A DNA stretch of 64,000 nucleotides from Paracoccaceae bacterium (GTDB lineage Bacteria; Pseudomonadota; Alphaproteobacteria; Rhodobacterales; Rhodobacteraceae): the NCBI GenBank assembly GCA_002709405.1, contig PAQV01000060.1, forward strand, positions 42,659 to 106,658, written 5' to 3'. The translations under genes and the position numbers were made by a program. The notes under the pieces are model-generated. The model worked only from the letters and a program-made list of their open reading frames with translations, was not told the DNA's origin and searched no databases. Below, piece after piece: positions 43,501 to 51,069 of the stretch (its first letter is position 1; every line of letters starts with the position of its first letter).

Positions 43501-43809
43501 GGCGCCTTCCTCGAAGATGACGTCGTGGCCCGGGGGCGGGATGTAGATCGTGTTGGCCCGGGGCTGCACCCGGTTCGAGATCTCCTCGACCGCGAGCGTC
43601 GTTTCGCGCGACAGCAGCTGGACCAGCATGCTCTTGTGGGTGGGCGACATGTGCTGGGCGATCACGTAGGCGCAATTCTGTCCGGTCGGCAGATTCTGGG
43701 CCAGCAGAGATGTCGCCTCCAGCCCGCCGGCCGATGCCGCGATGGCCACGATATCCTGCGGTGCAGCCTCTGGACTACTGGTATCCGGCGCCACGTCTGT
43801 CTCTCCCAT
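40531..43809 (-). CDS. CheB-CheR-PAS hybrid chemotaxis/signalling protein
   Basis: A 1092-residue fusion. A CheB methylesterase domain (about 15-205) keeps the catalytic Ser in AASAGGLEA, His in AQHMSPTHKS and Asp in GTGSDGTYG. A CheR methyltransferase (about 220-480) has SVTSFFRDPEQF and the SAM motif PGCATGEEAYTIA. Then comes a coiled coil of near-perfect heptads (about 660-715) and PAS/PAC segments to the end. No receiver, histidine kinase or GGDEF domain is seen. Such proteins may modify chemoreceptor-like partners and pass a signal through the coiled coil; none is encoded nearby. Confidence 0.92.
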   Translation of the reverse strand: MGETDVAPDTSSPEAAPQDIVAIAASAGGLEATSLLAQNLPTGQNCAYVIAQHMSPTHKSMLVQLLSRETTLAVEEISNRVQPRANTIYIPPPGHDVIFEEGAFVLRRPLGHPAAPKPSADRLFKSLAQEKGEHAIGIVLSGTGSDGTYGVQAIREASGITIAQEPGSSKYDSMPVSAIRTGCVDLTLPPQQIGQHLELILQRPRDLTTLSLIKEDRSRNTDLYQILLAHTMVDFRQYKESTINRRVHRRMIAKGIEDFESYVELCRRSVEEVDALYRDLLISVTSFFRDPEQFEALSKYLKQKIADNEKTDTVRVWVPGCATGEEAYTIAILVVEALGGLDNIENDRLQIFATDIDQHALAVARKGSYPSSAASDIPKQYLSRYFDFGQESLQVKPKLKNFVMFSRHNVFQDAPFISVDLVSIRNVLIYFSARLQERVLTRIQYALKSDGMLLLGTSETTGVQEDIFVQIEPTSKIFRKRSTRLANKLGRNLVPATPHLHAQSSEVSIPADHHGESWARFDVLARSVVKTGLVTNRDRSVLKIYGDIAPFAEMTRPIAGGMTLNVLHKPLAFEAASMTLVTLKQREMRYGQWHNIAGRDFDMVRMVAYPLPALDDSEEDLVLIGFVTEIAPESSPERGESSDYVTHLETELARSRETLQVTIEQLQTSNEELQSVNEELQSANEELQSTNEELETTNEELQSTNEELITVNEELLVNTAQLERISAELRGLIHALPAKAIMLDQGLLIRHASAQALQDFGIRDRGHSYGHLSQINLPSGYPPLIEICSQALVDRKPRRFNFETESGSKILSVAPLISGDDQLIGLVVLAVTDETVVRPVLRVLNHFDSVGTWQYDPIANATHWSQETARIHGLEHDGTQRTLDSALSYVHPDDRANVAEMISTALETGDGFEYRARLVRPDGRTTVIECAGYTITNQAGEVSAIIGVIRDRSRSYFDELLAQFHEEMSLDNAIGFFCYDVEFDVPTWSPSLVRLLGYPSDMAPTLAAGMERFNKEARVRVEDLMQKAIQKAEPYDFVETVTLPDGNRHLCRGRGRVAVGDAGEVTHVYGSLQFLDDKDAEQARALSDATQK
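41664..41823 (-). repeat. 21-bp tandem coding repeat (heptad coiled coil)
   Basis: TTCCTCGTT recurs exactly every 21 bases seven times (41668 to 41794) with a degenerate eighth unit. On the coding strand it gives NEELQS(T/A/V) heptads, a long parallel coiled coil between the CheR and PAS parts. Confidence 0.95.
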
Positions 43810-43999
43810 GTCGCGGGTCTAAGATGCCCGCATCCATTCCTTGTAGCCAGACTAGCACAAACCTTTCAACCATGTAGCGAAAACTGCGCCCGTCACCGCA
43901 TCGAAATGGGGTATGTGGCCCGTCACTTTGACGCAAGGTGACCGCCCCGCCGAACGGGTGGACCGGAGGGGCCGGGATGGGCCGCAAAAGCGGTCCGGT

Positions 44000-44890
44000 T
44001 CAGCGCACCGGATGGTCCTCGCGGATGGTGGTGCGGTGCATTTCGCGGCGGTGCTGGGCGGTATCGAAGGGCGATCCGGCGTGCAGGACCCGGCGGTTGT
44101 CCCACAGCACCGCGTCGCCGGCGCGCCAGGCATGGCGATAGCGGAACTCGTCCCGGGTGGCATGGGCTTCGAGCCGGTCGAGGTAAGCGCGGGCGCGGTC
44201 CGGCGGCCAGCCTTCGATGCCCACGGTGACTTTTGAGCCAAACCACAGCGCCCGGCGGCCGCTGCGCGGATGGTGGCGCACCAGGGGGCAGCGCACCAGC
44301 CGGGGCGCATCCGGAGCACCATCGTCATTGGCCGGTTTCAGGCCGCCCGGCAACAGGTCGACGGAATGCAGGGCGTGCAGCTGTTCGGCCTCGGCCTGGG
44401 CCTCGGGGCTCAGCGCTTCGAAGGCGCTGTACATGCACGCGAAATGGGTGTCGCCTCCGGTCGGCGGGGTCTGGCGGCAATAAAGCAGCGAGGCCCGCGC
44501 CGGATCGTTGCGGTACATGTGGTCGGCGTGCCATTCCAGCCGGTCCGACCCGTCGGCGGGCGCGAAGGACACCAACGCGCGGCCGGTGTTGCCGATGACG
44601 AAGATGTCGGGCTGGTCGTCCAGCCGGGCCTCGACCCAAGCGGTGGGGGCCAGCTCGCCCAGGGCCCGCGAGAAGGCGACCTGCTGGGCCGGAGAGATCT
44701 GTTGGCCGGGAAACACCAGCACGCCCCAGGTTTCCAGAAGATGTTCCAGCCGGTTCAGGACGGGGCCCGAGGGCGGGGTGTCCAGCGCGATGCCGCGGAT
44801 GGCGGCGCCGATGCGGACGCCCAGGGGGGTGACATCGACGGGAACGCGGATCGGTTCGGCGCGGCGGGTGGGCGGGCTGGACCTGAGTAT
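44000..44890 (-). CDS. TauD/TfdA-family 2-oxoglutarate dioxygenase without a standard start codon
   Basis: A Fe(II)/2-oxoglutarate dioxygenase with the metal triad in WHADHMY and RVLHAGSP and the oxoglutarate arginine in MHRTTIRED. The first ATG/GTG/TTG in frame is the GTG at 44722, which would give only 240 residues. The frame upstream encodes a textbook TauD N-terminus (VTPLGVRIGAAIRGIALD, then LEHLLETWGVLVFPGQQ), open back to a TGA at 44936-44938, yet holds no ATG, GTG or TTG. An ATA at 44888-44890 sits eight bases after AGGAAAGG and would give 296 residues, a normal length. Either a non-standard start is used or the start was lost by mutation. The substrate is unknown. Confidence 0.8.
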   Translation of the reverse strand: MLRSSPPTRRAEPIRVPVDVTPLGVRIGAAIRGIALDTPPSGPVLNRLEHLLETWGVLVFPGQQISPAQQVAFSRALGELAPTAWVEARLDDQPDIFVIGNTGRALVSFAPADGSDRLEWHADHMYRNDPARASLLYCRQTPPTGGDTHFACMYSAFEALSPEAQAEAEQLHALHSVDLLPGGLKPANDDGAPDAPRLVRCPLVRHHPRSGRRALWFGSKVTVGIEGWPPDRARAYLDRLEAHATRDEFRYRHAWRAGDAVLWDNRRVLHAGSPFDTAQHRREMHRTTIREDHPVR

Positions 44891-45107
44891 CTGCTTGGCC
44901 TTTCCTGTCTGCCGGGCGGAGAAACGGCCCGGCGGTCAGGAGATGATGTGCCTTTGTGGCGTGGGGCGCCATGGGGCCGCGCATCAGGACAGCGATTGTG
45001 ACCAGTGACGTTGCTGCAGCGCGGAAAGGGTGCTTGGAAATTGGGCAGGGACCCGTGGGTCGGGGCAGTCAAAGGGCCTGGGCGGGCCGAAGGTGGCGAG
45101 GACGGGA

Positions 45108-45156
45108 CGCGCCCGGGCCACGCTCCCGCCCACCCACCCCGCGCGGCCCGGGCGCG
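45108..45156. repeat. Hairpin repeat with G-quadruplex loop, copy 2
   Basis: Arms CGCGCCCGGGCC (45108-45119) and GGCCCGGGCGCG (45145-45156), then an A/C mismatch and CGC/GCG, hold the same 17-base loop as copy 1 at 45124-45140; on the minus strand it is GGGGTGGGTGGGCGGGA. It lies in the 302-bp gene-free stretch 44891-45192 between the trmO 3' end and the TauD gene, where it may terminate trmO. Nothing else was seen in that stretch. Confidence 0.85.
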
Positions 45157-45192
45157 GGCGTTGGCCCGATGGTGGCGCGGGCGGCGGCGGGG

Positions 45193-45678
45193 TCAGTCCT
45201 TGGGGGTGGCCTTGGGCGAAAAGGCGCAGCGGTCGGGCTTGATGTCGATCAGGGGGGTGCCGTCCAGGCAATCCAGGCTGCGCACGACCAGCACGTTGCC
45301 CTCGATCCGCACCAAGTCCACCAGGCAGGTGCCGATCGGGTTGGGCCGCACCGGCGAGCGCAGGGCAAAGGTGCCATAGGTGCGCTCGGTATGGCCGGGG
45401 TTCTGCACCACCAGGTCGCGGCGCGACTGGTCCAGCCAGTACAGCACCTCGATCCGGGTGTAACCTTCGAGCCCCAGCAGGGCCTGGTCCCAGGGCGGGT
45501 CGATCTCGATCCGGCATTCCGGCCCGTCGGGCTTGCCTTGGCGCGGACATTGCTTGCGCTCTGCAAAGGGTGTGTGGATGCGCCCGATGAAGCGCAACGT
45601 GGCATCTGCCGGTTCGGGCGCGGTGACCGCGATTTCGTGCGGGCGGATGTCGGGATCGGCAGGAGCGGTGTCGGACAT
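45193..45678 (-). CDS. trmO: tRNA (N6-threonylcarbamoyladenosine37-N6)-methyltransferase
   Basis: A 161-residue TrmO/TsaA (UPF0066) protein: RFIGRIHTPFAERKQCPRQG near 29-48, LEGYTRIEVLYWLD, the signature ERTYGTFALRSPVRPNPIG and a C-terminal LDCLDGTPLIDIKP. The family N6-methylates t6A37 in threonine tRNA using SAM. The frame is open far upstream, but ATG at 45678 gives the conserved start. It is divergent from tupB with 180 bp between. Some members of this family are annotated as VirR or YaeB-like; length here is the single-domain alpha-proteobacterial type. Confidence 0.88.
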   Translation of the reverse strand: MSDTAPADPDIRPHEIAVTAPEPADATLRFIGRIHTPFAERKQCPRQGKPDGPECRIEIDPPWDQALLGLEGYTRIEVLYWLDQSRRDLVVQNPGHTERTYGTFALRSPVRPNPIGTCLVDLVRIEGNVLVVRSLDCLDGTPLIDIKPDRCAFSPKATPKD

Positions 45679-45858
45679 GACGGGACCTTTGGCTGGAGAA
45701 CGCGGCGGGATGCCGTCCGAAGGTGGCCGGGCCGGGGGCCGGGCGCAAGCGGTGGCATGGCCGCATCGGAGATCATTTCTGGTACCTGGTATTTTTTGGA
45801 TGGATTCTTTGCTGTTCTTGTGCAAATTTTCCCCCAGACGAGGAGGAGAGTGCAGGCA

Positions 45859-46566
45859 ATGCAGCCGGACACCGGGATAATCGCCGCGGCCATGGGCCTG
45901 ATCCTGAGCGGCAATGCCGATCTGATCGAGATCGTCGGCCTGTCCCTGCGGGTCACGCTGAGCGCGGTCATCCTGTCCTGCGCCATCGGCCTGCCCCTGG
46001 GCGCGGCGGTGGGGGCCTGGCGGTTCCCGGGCCGGGGCGTTCTGGCTGTCCTGCTGAATGCGCTGATGGGCCTGCCTCCGGTTGTCGTGGGTCTGGCCGT
46101 CTACCTGATGTTGTCGGCGTCTGGACCCTTCGGTCCGTTGCGCCTGCTTTACACGCCCACGGCCATGATCATTGCCCAGACCATCCTGGTGACCCCGATC
46201 GTCGCCGCCCTGACGCGCCAGGCCATCGAGGACCTGCAATCGGAATATGGCGAGCAATTCGCCTCGCTGGGCGTCGGGCCGGTGCGGCGGCTGTCGGCCC
46301 TGTTGTGGGACGCCCGGGTGGGTCTTCTGACGGTGGCGCTGGCGGGCTTTGGCCGGGCCGTGGCCGAGGTGGGCGCGGTGATGATCGTGGGCGGCAACAT
46401 CAACCACGTGACGCGGGTCATGACCACGACCATCGCGCTGGAGACCTCGAAGGGCAACCTGCAGCTTGCCCTGGCACTTGGCGTGGTGCTTCTGGGCCTG
46501 GCCCTTGTCGTCAATGCCGCGGTCATGGCGGTGCGCGGCGTGTCGGCGAGGGCGGCTCATGCGTGA
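45859..46566 (+). CDS. tupB: Tungstate ABC transporter permease
   Basis: A roughly 235-residue inner-membrane permease with about five to six hydrophobic segments and the cytoplasmic coupling region AVAEVGAVMIVGGNI. Strong similarity in layout to TupB/WtpB tungstate permeases. ATG at 45859 is used, with AGGAGGAGAG 9-18 bases upstream; the frame is open further up but has no conserved residues. The upstream region has an AT-rich stretch (GGTATTTTTTGGATGG) that may be its promoter. It overlaps tupC by eight bases. Confidence 0.88.
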   Translation: MQPDTGIIAAAMGLILSGNADLIEIVGLSLRVTLSAVILSCAIGLPLGAAVGAWRFPGRGVLAVLLNALMGLPPVVVGLAVYLMLSASGPFGPLRLLYTPTAMIIAQTILVTPIVAALTRQAIEDLQSEYGEQFASLGVGPVRRLSALLWDARVGLLTVALAGFGRAVAEVGAVMIVGGNINHVTRVMTTTIALETSKGNLQLALALGVVLLGLALVVNAAVMAVRGVSARAAHA

Positions 46567-47338
46567 CCTGAGCGATCCCCTGCGCCCGGTGCCCGGGTCC
46601 CAGTCGCCGGCGGCGGCGCCGATCCTGGAAACGCGCGGGCTGGGCTATGATGCCGGCGGGCGGGTGTTGATCGATGGGCTGGACCTGACCATCCGGCCCT
46701 GCCGGCGGACGGTTGTCCTGGGTGCGAACGGCGCTGGCAAAAGCCTGGCGCTGCGCCTGATGCACGGGCTGATGCGGCCCGCCCGGGGCGAGGTCCTGTG
46801 GCAGGGCAAGCCGCTGGACCGCCAGGCGCGGGCCGCGCAGGCCATGGTCTTTCAGCGGCCGGTGATGCTTCGCCGCTCGGTGCGGGCGAACCTGCGCTTT
46901 GCCCTGGTGGTGCACGGCTTTGCCGGGCGCGAGCGGGCCCTGCGCGAGGCCCGGGCGCTGGAGCAGGCCCGGCTGACCGACCTGGCCCACCGGCCCGCGC
47001 GGGTTCTGTCGGGGGGCGAACAGCAGCGCCTGGCGCTGGCCCGCGCCCTGGCCACCGAACCGCGTATCCTGTTCCTGGACGAGCCGACGGCCAGCCTGGA
47101 CCCGGCCTCGACCCACGCGGTCGAAACGCTCATCGACGCGGCCCATGCCGCCGGCATCACCATCGTCCTGGTCACCCACGACCTGGGCCAGGCCCGGCGC
47201 CTGGGCGATGACGTGATCTTCCTGCACGCCGGGCAGGTGGCCGAAACCGGCCCGGCCGCCCGCGTCTTGACCGCACCGTCTTCCGGCCCCGCGCGGGCCT
47301 GGATCGACGGACGGCTGTACTTCGATCCAACCCCCTGA
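46559..47338 (+). CDS. tupC: Tungstate ABC transporter ATP-binding protein
   Basis: A 259-residue ABC ATPase with Walker A GANGAGKS, signature LSGGEQQRLALARALA, Walker B ILFLDEPTASLDP and the switch histidine in LVTHDLG. It starts within tupB (eight-base overlap) and is followed 17 bases later by tupA. It powers uptake of tungstate (or molybdate) across the inner membrane. Substrate assignment rests on the TupA neighbour. Confidence 0.9.
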   Translation: MRDLSDPLRPVPGSQSPAAAPILETRGLGYDAGGRVLIDGLDLTIRPCRRTVVLGANGAGKSLALRLMHGLMRPARGEVLWQGKPLDRQARAAQAMVFQRPVMLRRSVRANLRFALVVHGFAGRERALREARALEQARLTDLAHRPARVLSGGEQQRLALARALATEPRILFLDEPTASLDPASTHAVETLIDAAHAAGITIVLVTHDLGQARRLGDDVIFLHAGQVAETGPAARVLTAPSSGPARAWIDGRLYFDPTP

Positions 47339-47355
47339 CATAGCTGGAGACATCC

Positions 47356-48177
47356 ATGTTCCGACGCAGCTTTGCCGGCCTCGCGGCCGCAGCCCTTTTT
47401 GCCCTTGCAGCCCCGGCGCAGGCCGCCGATGACTTCATCATCGTGCAGTCGACGACCTCGACCCAGAACTCGGGCCTGTTCGACGACCTGCTGCCGAAAT
47501 TCCAGGCCAAGACGGGCATCGAGGTGCGCGTGGTTGCCGTGGGCACCGGCCAGGCGATCAAGAACGCGGCCAATGGCGACGGGGATGTCCTGTTCGTCCA
47601 TGCCAAGCCCGCCGAAGAGAAATTCGTGGCCGATGGCGACGGGGTTGTGCGCTATGACGTGATGTACAACGACTTCGTCATCGTCGGGCCGGCCGACGAT
47701 CCGGCGGGCGTGGCCGGGTCCTCGGACGTGACGGCGGCCCTGACCACCATCGCCCAGGCCCAGGCTCCGTTCGCCTCGCGCGGGGATGACAGCGGCACGC
47801 ACAAGGCAGAGCTGCGCCTGTGGAAGGCCGCCGGGGTCGATGCGCCAGCCGCTTCCGGGGACTGGTACCGCGAGACCGGCTCGGGCATGGGGGCCACGCT
47901 GAACGCGGGCACGGCCATGGGCGCCTACATCATGACCGACCGGGCGACCTGGATCGCCTTCGGCAACAAGGGCGATTACCAGATCGCCGTGCAGGGGGAT
48001 GAACGCATGTTCAACCAGTACGGCATCATCCTGGTGAACCCCGAAACCCACCCCGGCGTGAAGGCCGAGCTTGGCCAGGCCTTCGTCGACTGGGTGGTGT
48101 CTCCGGAAGGGCAGGACGCCATCGCCGCCTACAAGGTCGACGGTCAGCAGCTGTTCTTTCCCAACGCCGGCGAATGA
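47356..48177 (+). CDS. tupA: Tungstate-binding periplasmic protein
   Basis: A 273-residue binding protein with a Sec signal peptide (cleavage expected after AQA near residue 23). The TupA family motifs are present: VQSTTSTQNSGLFDDLLPKF near 30-49, AVGTGQAIK and ASRGDDSGTHKAEL. TupA proteins bind tungstate with very high selectivity over molybdate, although some bind both. It is the third gene of tupBCA, with a strong hairpin just after its stop shared with the convergent regulator gene. Confidence 0.92.
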   Translation: MFRRSFAGLAAAALFALAAPAQAADDFIIVQSTTSTQNSGLFDDLLPKFQAKTGIEVRVVAVGTGQAIKNAANGDGDVLFVHAKPAEEKFVADGDGVVRYDVMYNDFVIVGPADDPAGVAGSSDVTAALTTIAQAQAPFASRGDDSGTHKAELRLWKAAGVDAPAASGDWYRETGSGMGATLNAGTAMGAYIMTDRATWIAFGNKGDYQIAVQGDERMFNQYGIILVNPETHPGVKAELGQAFVDWVVSPEGQDAIAAYKVDGQQLFFPNAGE

Positions 48178-48186
48178 AAAGACACG

Positions 48187-48214
48187 GGCGCGGGCGGCTT
48201 GCGTGGCCCGCGCC
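48187..48214. terminator. Bidirectional terminator between tupA and the HTH regulator
   Basis: A perfect 9-bp stem GGCGCGGGC (48187-48195) / GCCCGCGCC (48206-48214) with a 10-base loop lies between the convergent tupA and regulator genes, nine bases after each stop. It has no long U-run. Confidence 0.7.
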
Positions 48215-48222
48215 TTAGCGCA

Positions 48223-49116
48223 TCACGGTGACAGCCAGCGGATACGACCGGCCTCGGCCAGATCGTATCCACCCATCGAGGCGGCCTTGCGGGCAAGGGC
48301 TTCGGTCCGGGCGAAGGTCATCAGCTGCTGGACCGGCTCGGTGAAATAGGCCCGCCGGTCGATCAGCAGGTCAAAGTTTTCGGACAGGATCGGGCGGAAC
48401 GGCAGGTTGAACTGGCGGGCCATGGCCTCGATCCCCAGGGCGGCATCGGCCTCGCCGGCCGCCACCGCCGCCGCCGCATCGCTTTCCGTGCGGGCGGGGG
48501 CATCGTAGGGCCGCAGGTCCGACGGCGAGAACCCATGCGTGTCCAGCAGGCGGTCGAACAGTGCCGCCGCCCCCGCGCCGGGCTGGCGCATGACCACGCG
48601 AAGGCCGCGCAGGTCGCTGAAATCACGCACCCTTTCGGCGGCCTCCGGGGCCAGGATCAGCCCGCGCGCGCGCCGGGCCCAGCCGATCAGGACGCAGTCG
48701 GTCAGCCCCCGGGACGACACACTCGCCACGTTCCAGCCGGCATCCTCGGGCAGGTGCAGACCGGCCAGCGCCGCGCGGCCCTGGTCATAGACCTCCAGCC
48801 CCTCGGCGCTGCCATTCAGCAGCGTGGCCAGCCCCGCCCCGGATTCGCGCACCGCCCAGTCCAGCAGGGGATCGTGCGAGCCGGTCAGCACCGCGGGCCG
48901 TTCCAGCGAACCGGTCTGGCCCTCGCCGTCGATCCAGGCCAGCAATTCCGCCCGTGGGAACAGCAACTTGCCGGTGATCCGCCGGTGCGGGATCTCGTCG
49001 GCGGCGGCCAGGTCGTAGACCTTGCGCTCTTTCACGCGCAACAGGTCGGCCACCTCTCGGGTGGTCAGGAACAGCGGGTCTGCCGCGCCGGTCGAAGACG
49101 TCGATTCCAGTGTCAT
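48223..49116 (-). CDS. HTH regulator with periplasmic-binding-protein-like effector domain
   Basis: A 297-residue protein with no signal peptide. An excisionase/MerR-like helix-turn-helix lies at about 16-62 (TTREVADLLRVKERKVYDLA) and a molybdate-binding-protein-like (COG1910 type) domain at about 90-290 (VSSRGLTDCVLIGWARRARG, RQPGAGAAALFDRLLDTHGF, AAVAAGEADAALGIEAMARQ). The family is a one-component oxyanion sensor: the binding domain reads tungstate or molybdate and the HTH binds DNA. Being convergent with tupA, it most likely controls tupBCA, and perhaps the formate dehydrogenase. Confidence 0.88.
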   Translation of the reverse strand: MTLESTSSTGAADPLFLTTREVADLLRVKERKVYDLAAADEIPHRRITGKLLFPRAELLAWIDGEGQTGSLERPAVLTGSHDPLLDWAVRESGAGLATLLNGSAEGLEVYDQGRAALAGLHLPEDAGWNVASVSSRGLTDCVLIGWARRARGLILAPEAAERVRDFSDLRGLRVVMRQPGAGAAALFDRLLDTHGFSPSDLRPYDAPARTESDAAAAVAAGEADAALGIEAMARQFNLPFRPILSENFDLLIDRRAYFTEPVQQLMTFARTEALARKAASMGGYDLAEAGRIRWLSP

Positions 49117-49228
49117 GCCCTGTTCCTAGTCCAATCCGGGCCGTTGGGCCATTCCCAGGCCGCGCGGGGCAGGGCGTTGTCGCAGGGCAAAGGCGTCACT
49201 AGACTGTCCGCAAACGGGAGGATCAGGG

Positions 49229-50917
49229 ATGCACAGGATGAGTGCGGGCGCCGCGCTGGTGGCCCGGCTGGGACGGCTTGGGGTCAGGTATGTCTTTGCC
49301 AATTCGGGCACCGATTTCCCGCCCATCATCGAGGGCCTGGCCGAGGCCGCCGCCCGCGACATGCCCTTGCCCCGGGCAGTGACCGTGCCCCATGAAACGG
49401 CCTCCGTGGCCATGGCCCACGGGGTGACGCTGGCGACCGGCCAGCCCCAGGCGGTGATGGTGCATACCAACGTGGGCCTGGCCAATGCGGCGATCGGGGT
49501 GATCAACGCCCGGGCCGACAACGTGCCGATGCTGGTGTTTTCTGGCCGCACGCCCAGCACCGAGGCCGGGCGCTTCGGATCCCGCACCGTGCCCATCGGC
49601 TGGGGGCAGGAGATGTTCGACCAGGCGGCCCTGGTGCGCGAGCCTTGCAAGTGGGATTACGAGCTGCGCTTTCCCGAGCAGGTCCACGACATGGTCGACC
49701 GGGCCTTTGGCATCGCCGGGTCCGTGCCGCGCGGGCCGGTCTACATGGCCCTGCCGCGCGAGGTCCTGTGCGGCGAGGTCGATCTGCCCGACACCCGGCC
49801 GCAGATGATGCCCGCGGTCCCGGCCGCCCGGCCGGCCGATATCGAGCGGGTCGCAAAGCTGCTGGCGGCGGCGCGCAATCCGGTGATCTTCGCGCAGCGC
49901 GGGGCGGGCTCCGAGGCCGCCTTCCATGCCCTGGCCGCCATGGTCGAACGCTGGGCCATTCCGGTCTGCCAGTACTGGGCCGTGCAACTGGCCATCCCGA
50001 CCGATCACCCGATGGCCGCCGGTCCCGATCCCGCGCCCTTGCTGGCCGAGGCCGATGTGGTCGTCGTGCTGGACGGGCTTGCCCCCTGGGCGCCGGATGC
50101 CCACGGCCCGGATCCCGAGGCGCTGGTGGTGCAGATCGGCCAGGACCCGCTGTTCTCCCAGACCCCCGTGCGCAACTTCCGGTCCGACCTGTCGCTTGCG
50201 GGCGATCCGGCAGACACGGTCCTGGCGCTGTGCGCGGCCATGGACCGGCTGGATCCCGGCGACCGGATCGCCGCCCGGGTCCGCGTGGCCACGGCCAATG
50301 CCGCCGGCTGGGAAGCCCGCGATGCCCAGGTCGCCCGCGATGCGATGCAGGGTGATCTGACGAAGGCCTGGCTCAGCGACCGTATGGCCCGGCTGTCGCG
50401 CAAGCATCCCGTTACGATCTTCGGAGAGCTGGGCGCCAAGTTGCCCTACATGCGCCTGTCGGATCCGAAGGCCTGGTACGAAAGCCCCCATTCCGGGGGC
50501 CTGGGCTTTGGCGTGCCCGCGGCCATGGGCTTTCACCTGGCGCGCAAGGACCGGCTGACCATCGCCATGGTTGGGGACGGGTCCTTCACATTTGCCAACC
50601 CGCTGGCCTGCCTGCAGGTGGCCCGCGACATGGACCTGTCGGTGCTGATCATCGTGGTCAACAACAGCGAATGGGGCGCGGTGCGCGCCTCGGTCGAGGG
50701 GCTTTATCCCGACGGCCATGCGGTGCGGTCCAACCGGGTGCCCCTGACCGACCTGTCGCCCACGCCCGATTTCGCCGCCGTGGCCGAGGCCTGCGGTGCG
50801 CGTGGTTTGCGATCCGCCTCGGTGTCGGACTTTGAAACCCTCTTGCCCGACGCCCTGTCACATGTGCTGGAAGGGCGGGGCACCGTGGTCATCGACGCGC
50901 AGGTTATCAGGGAATAG
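49229..50917 (+). CDS. Thiamine diphosphate-dependent enzyme, acetolactate synthase/benzoylformate decarboxylase-like
   Basis: A 562-residue ThDP enzyme with all three domains: N-terminal Pyr domain with the catalytic glutamate in VPHETASVAMAHG, a central domain near 195-330, and a C-terminal PP domain with the ThDP-metal motif VGDGSFTFANPLACL to VVNNSEWGA. GGGAGG precedes ATG 49229. It is not IlvB itself: no small subunit is adjacent. It is convergent with pcaGH, so a 2-oxoacid decarboxylase for an aromatic acid (benzoylformate type) is possible, but the substrate is not assignable from sequence. Confidence 0.85.
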   Translation: MHRMSAGAALVARLGRLGVRYVFANSGTDFPPIIEGLAEAAARDMPLPRAVTVPHETASVAMAHGVTLATGQPQAVMVHTNVGLANAAIGVINARADNVPMLVFSGRTPSTEAGRFGSRTVPIGWGQEMFDQAALVREPCKWDYELRFPEQVHDMVDRAFGIAGSVPRGPVYMALPREVLCGEVDLPDTRPQMMPAVPAARPADIERVAKLLAAARNPVIFAQRGAGSEAAFHALAAMVERWAIPVCQYWAVQLAIPTDHPMAAGPDPAPLLAEADVVVVLDGLAPWAPDAHGPDPEALVVQIGQDPLFSQTPVRNFRSDLSLAGDPADTVLALCAAMDRLDPGDRIAARVRVATANAAGWEARDAQVARDAMQGDLTKAWLSDRMARLSRKHPVTIFGELGAKLPYMRLSDPKAWYESPHSGGLGFGVPAAMGFHLARKDRLTIAMVGDGSFTFANPLACLQVARDMDLSVLIIVVNNSEWGAVRASVEGLYPDGHAVRSNRVPLTDLSPTPDFAAVAEACGARGLRSASVSDFETLLPDALSHVLEGRGTVVIDAQVIRE

Positions 50918-50936
50918 GCGCTATGCGACGGGCCTG

Positions 50937-51039
50937 TCCCGGGTTCGCATCGCCCCGGCGATCCGAACCCGGGAATGATGTCGGATCGCCAAAGCGATCC
51001 GGCCACTGGATTACGCCCGGGCCGGTCTGGCGGCCCGGG
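50937..51039. terminator. Three stacked hairpins between the ThDP gene and pcaG
   Basis: Three hairpins lie in a row. The first pairs TCCCGGGTTCG (50937-50947) with 50964-50974 and has an inner ATCGCC/GGCGAT stem. The second pairs CGGATCGC (50982-50989) with GCGATCCG (50994-51001). The third pairs CCCGGGCC (51016-51023) with GGCCCGGG (51032-51039). They separate convergent transcripts and probably stop both. Confidence 0.75.
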
Positions 51040-51069
51040 TCCACAGGGTCACACAATGCAAACCTGGGA

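Noticed and set aside
44000..44722. A short, N-terminally truncated dioxygenase starting at GTG 44722
   Set aside because: The conserved TauD N-terminal sequence continues upstream in the same frame, so the GTG is most likely an internal valine.
49229..50917. Acetolactate synthase IlvB
   Set aside because: No regulatory subunit gene is adjacent and the neighbourhood is aromatic catabolism; only a general ThDP enzyme is supported.
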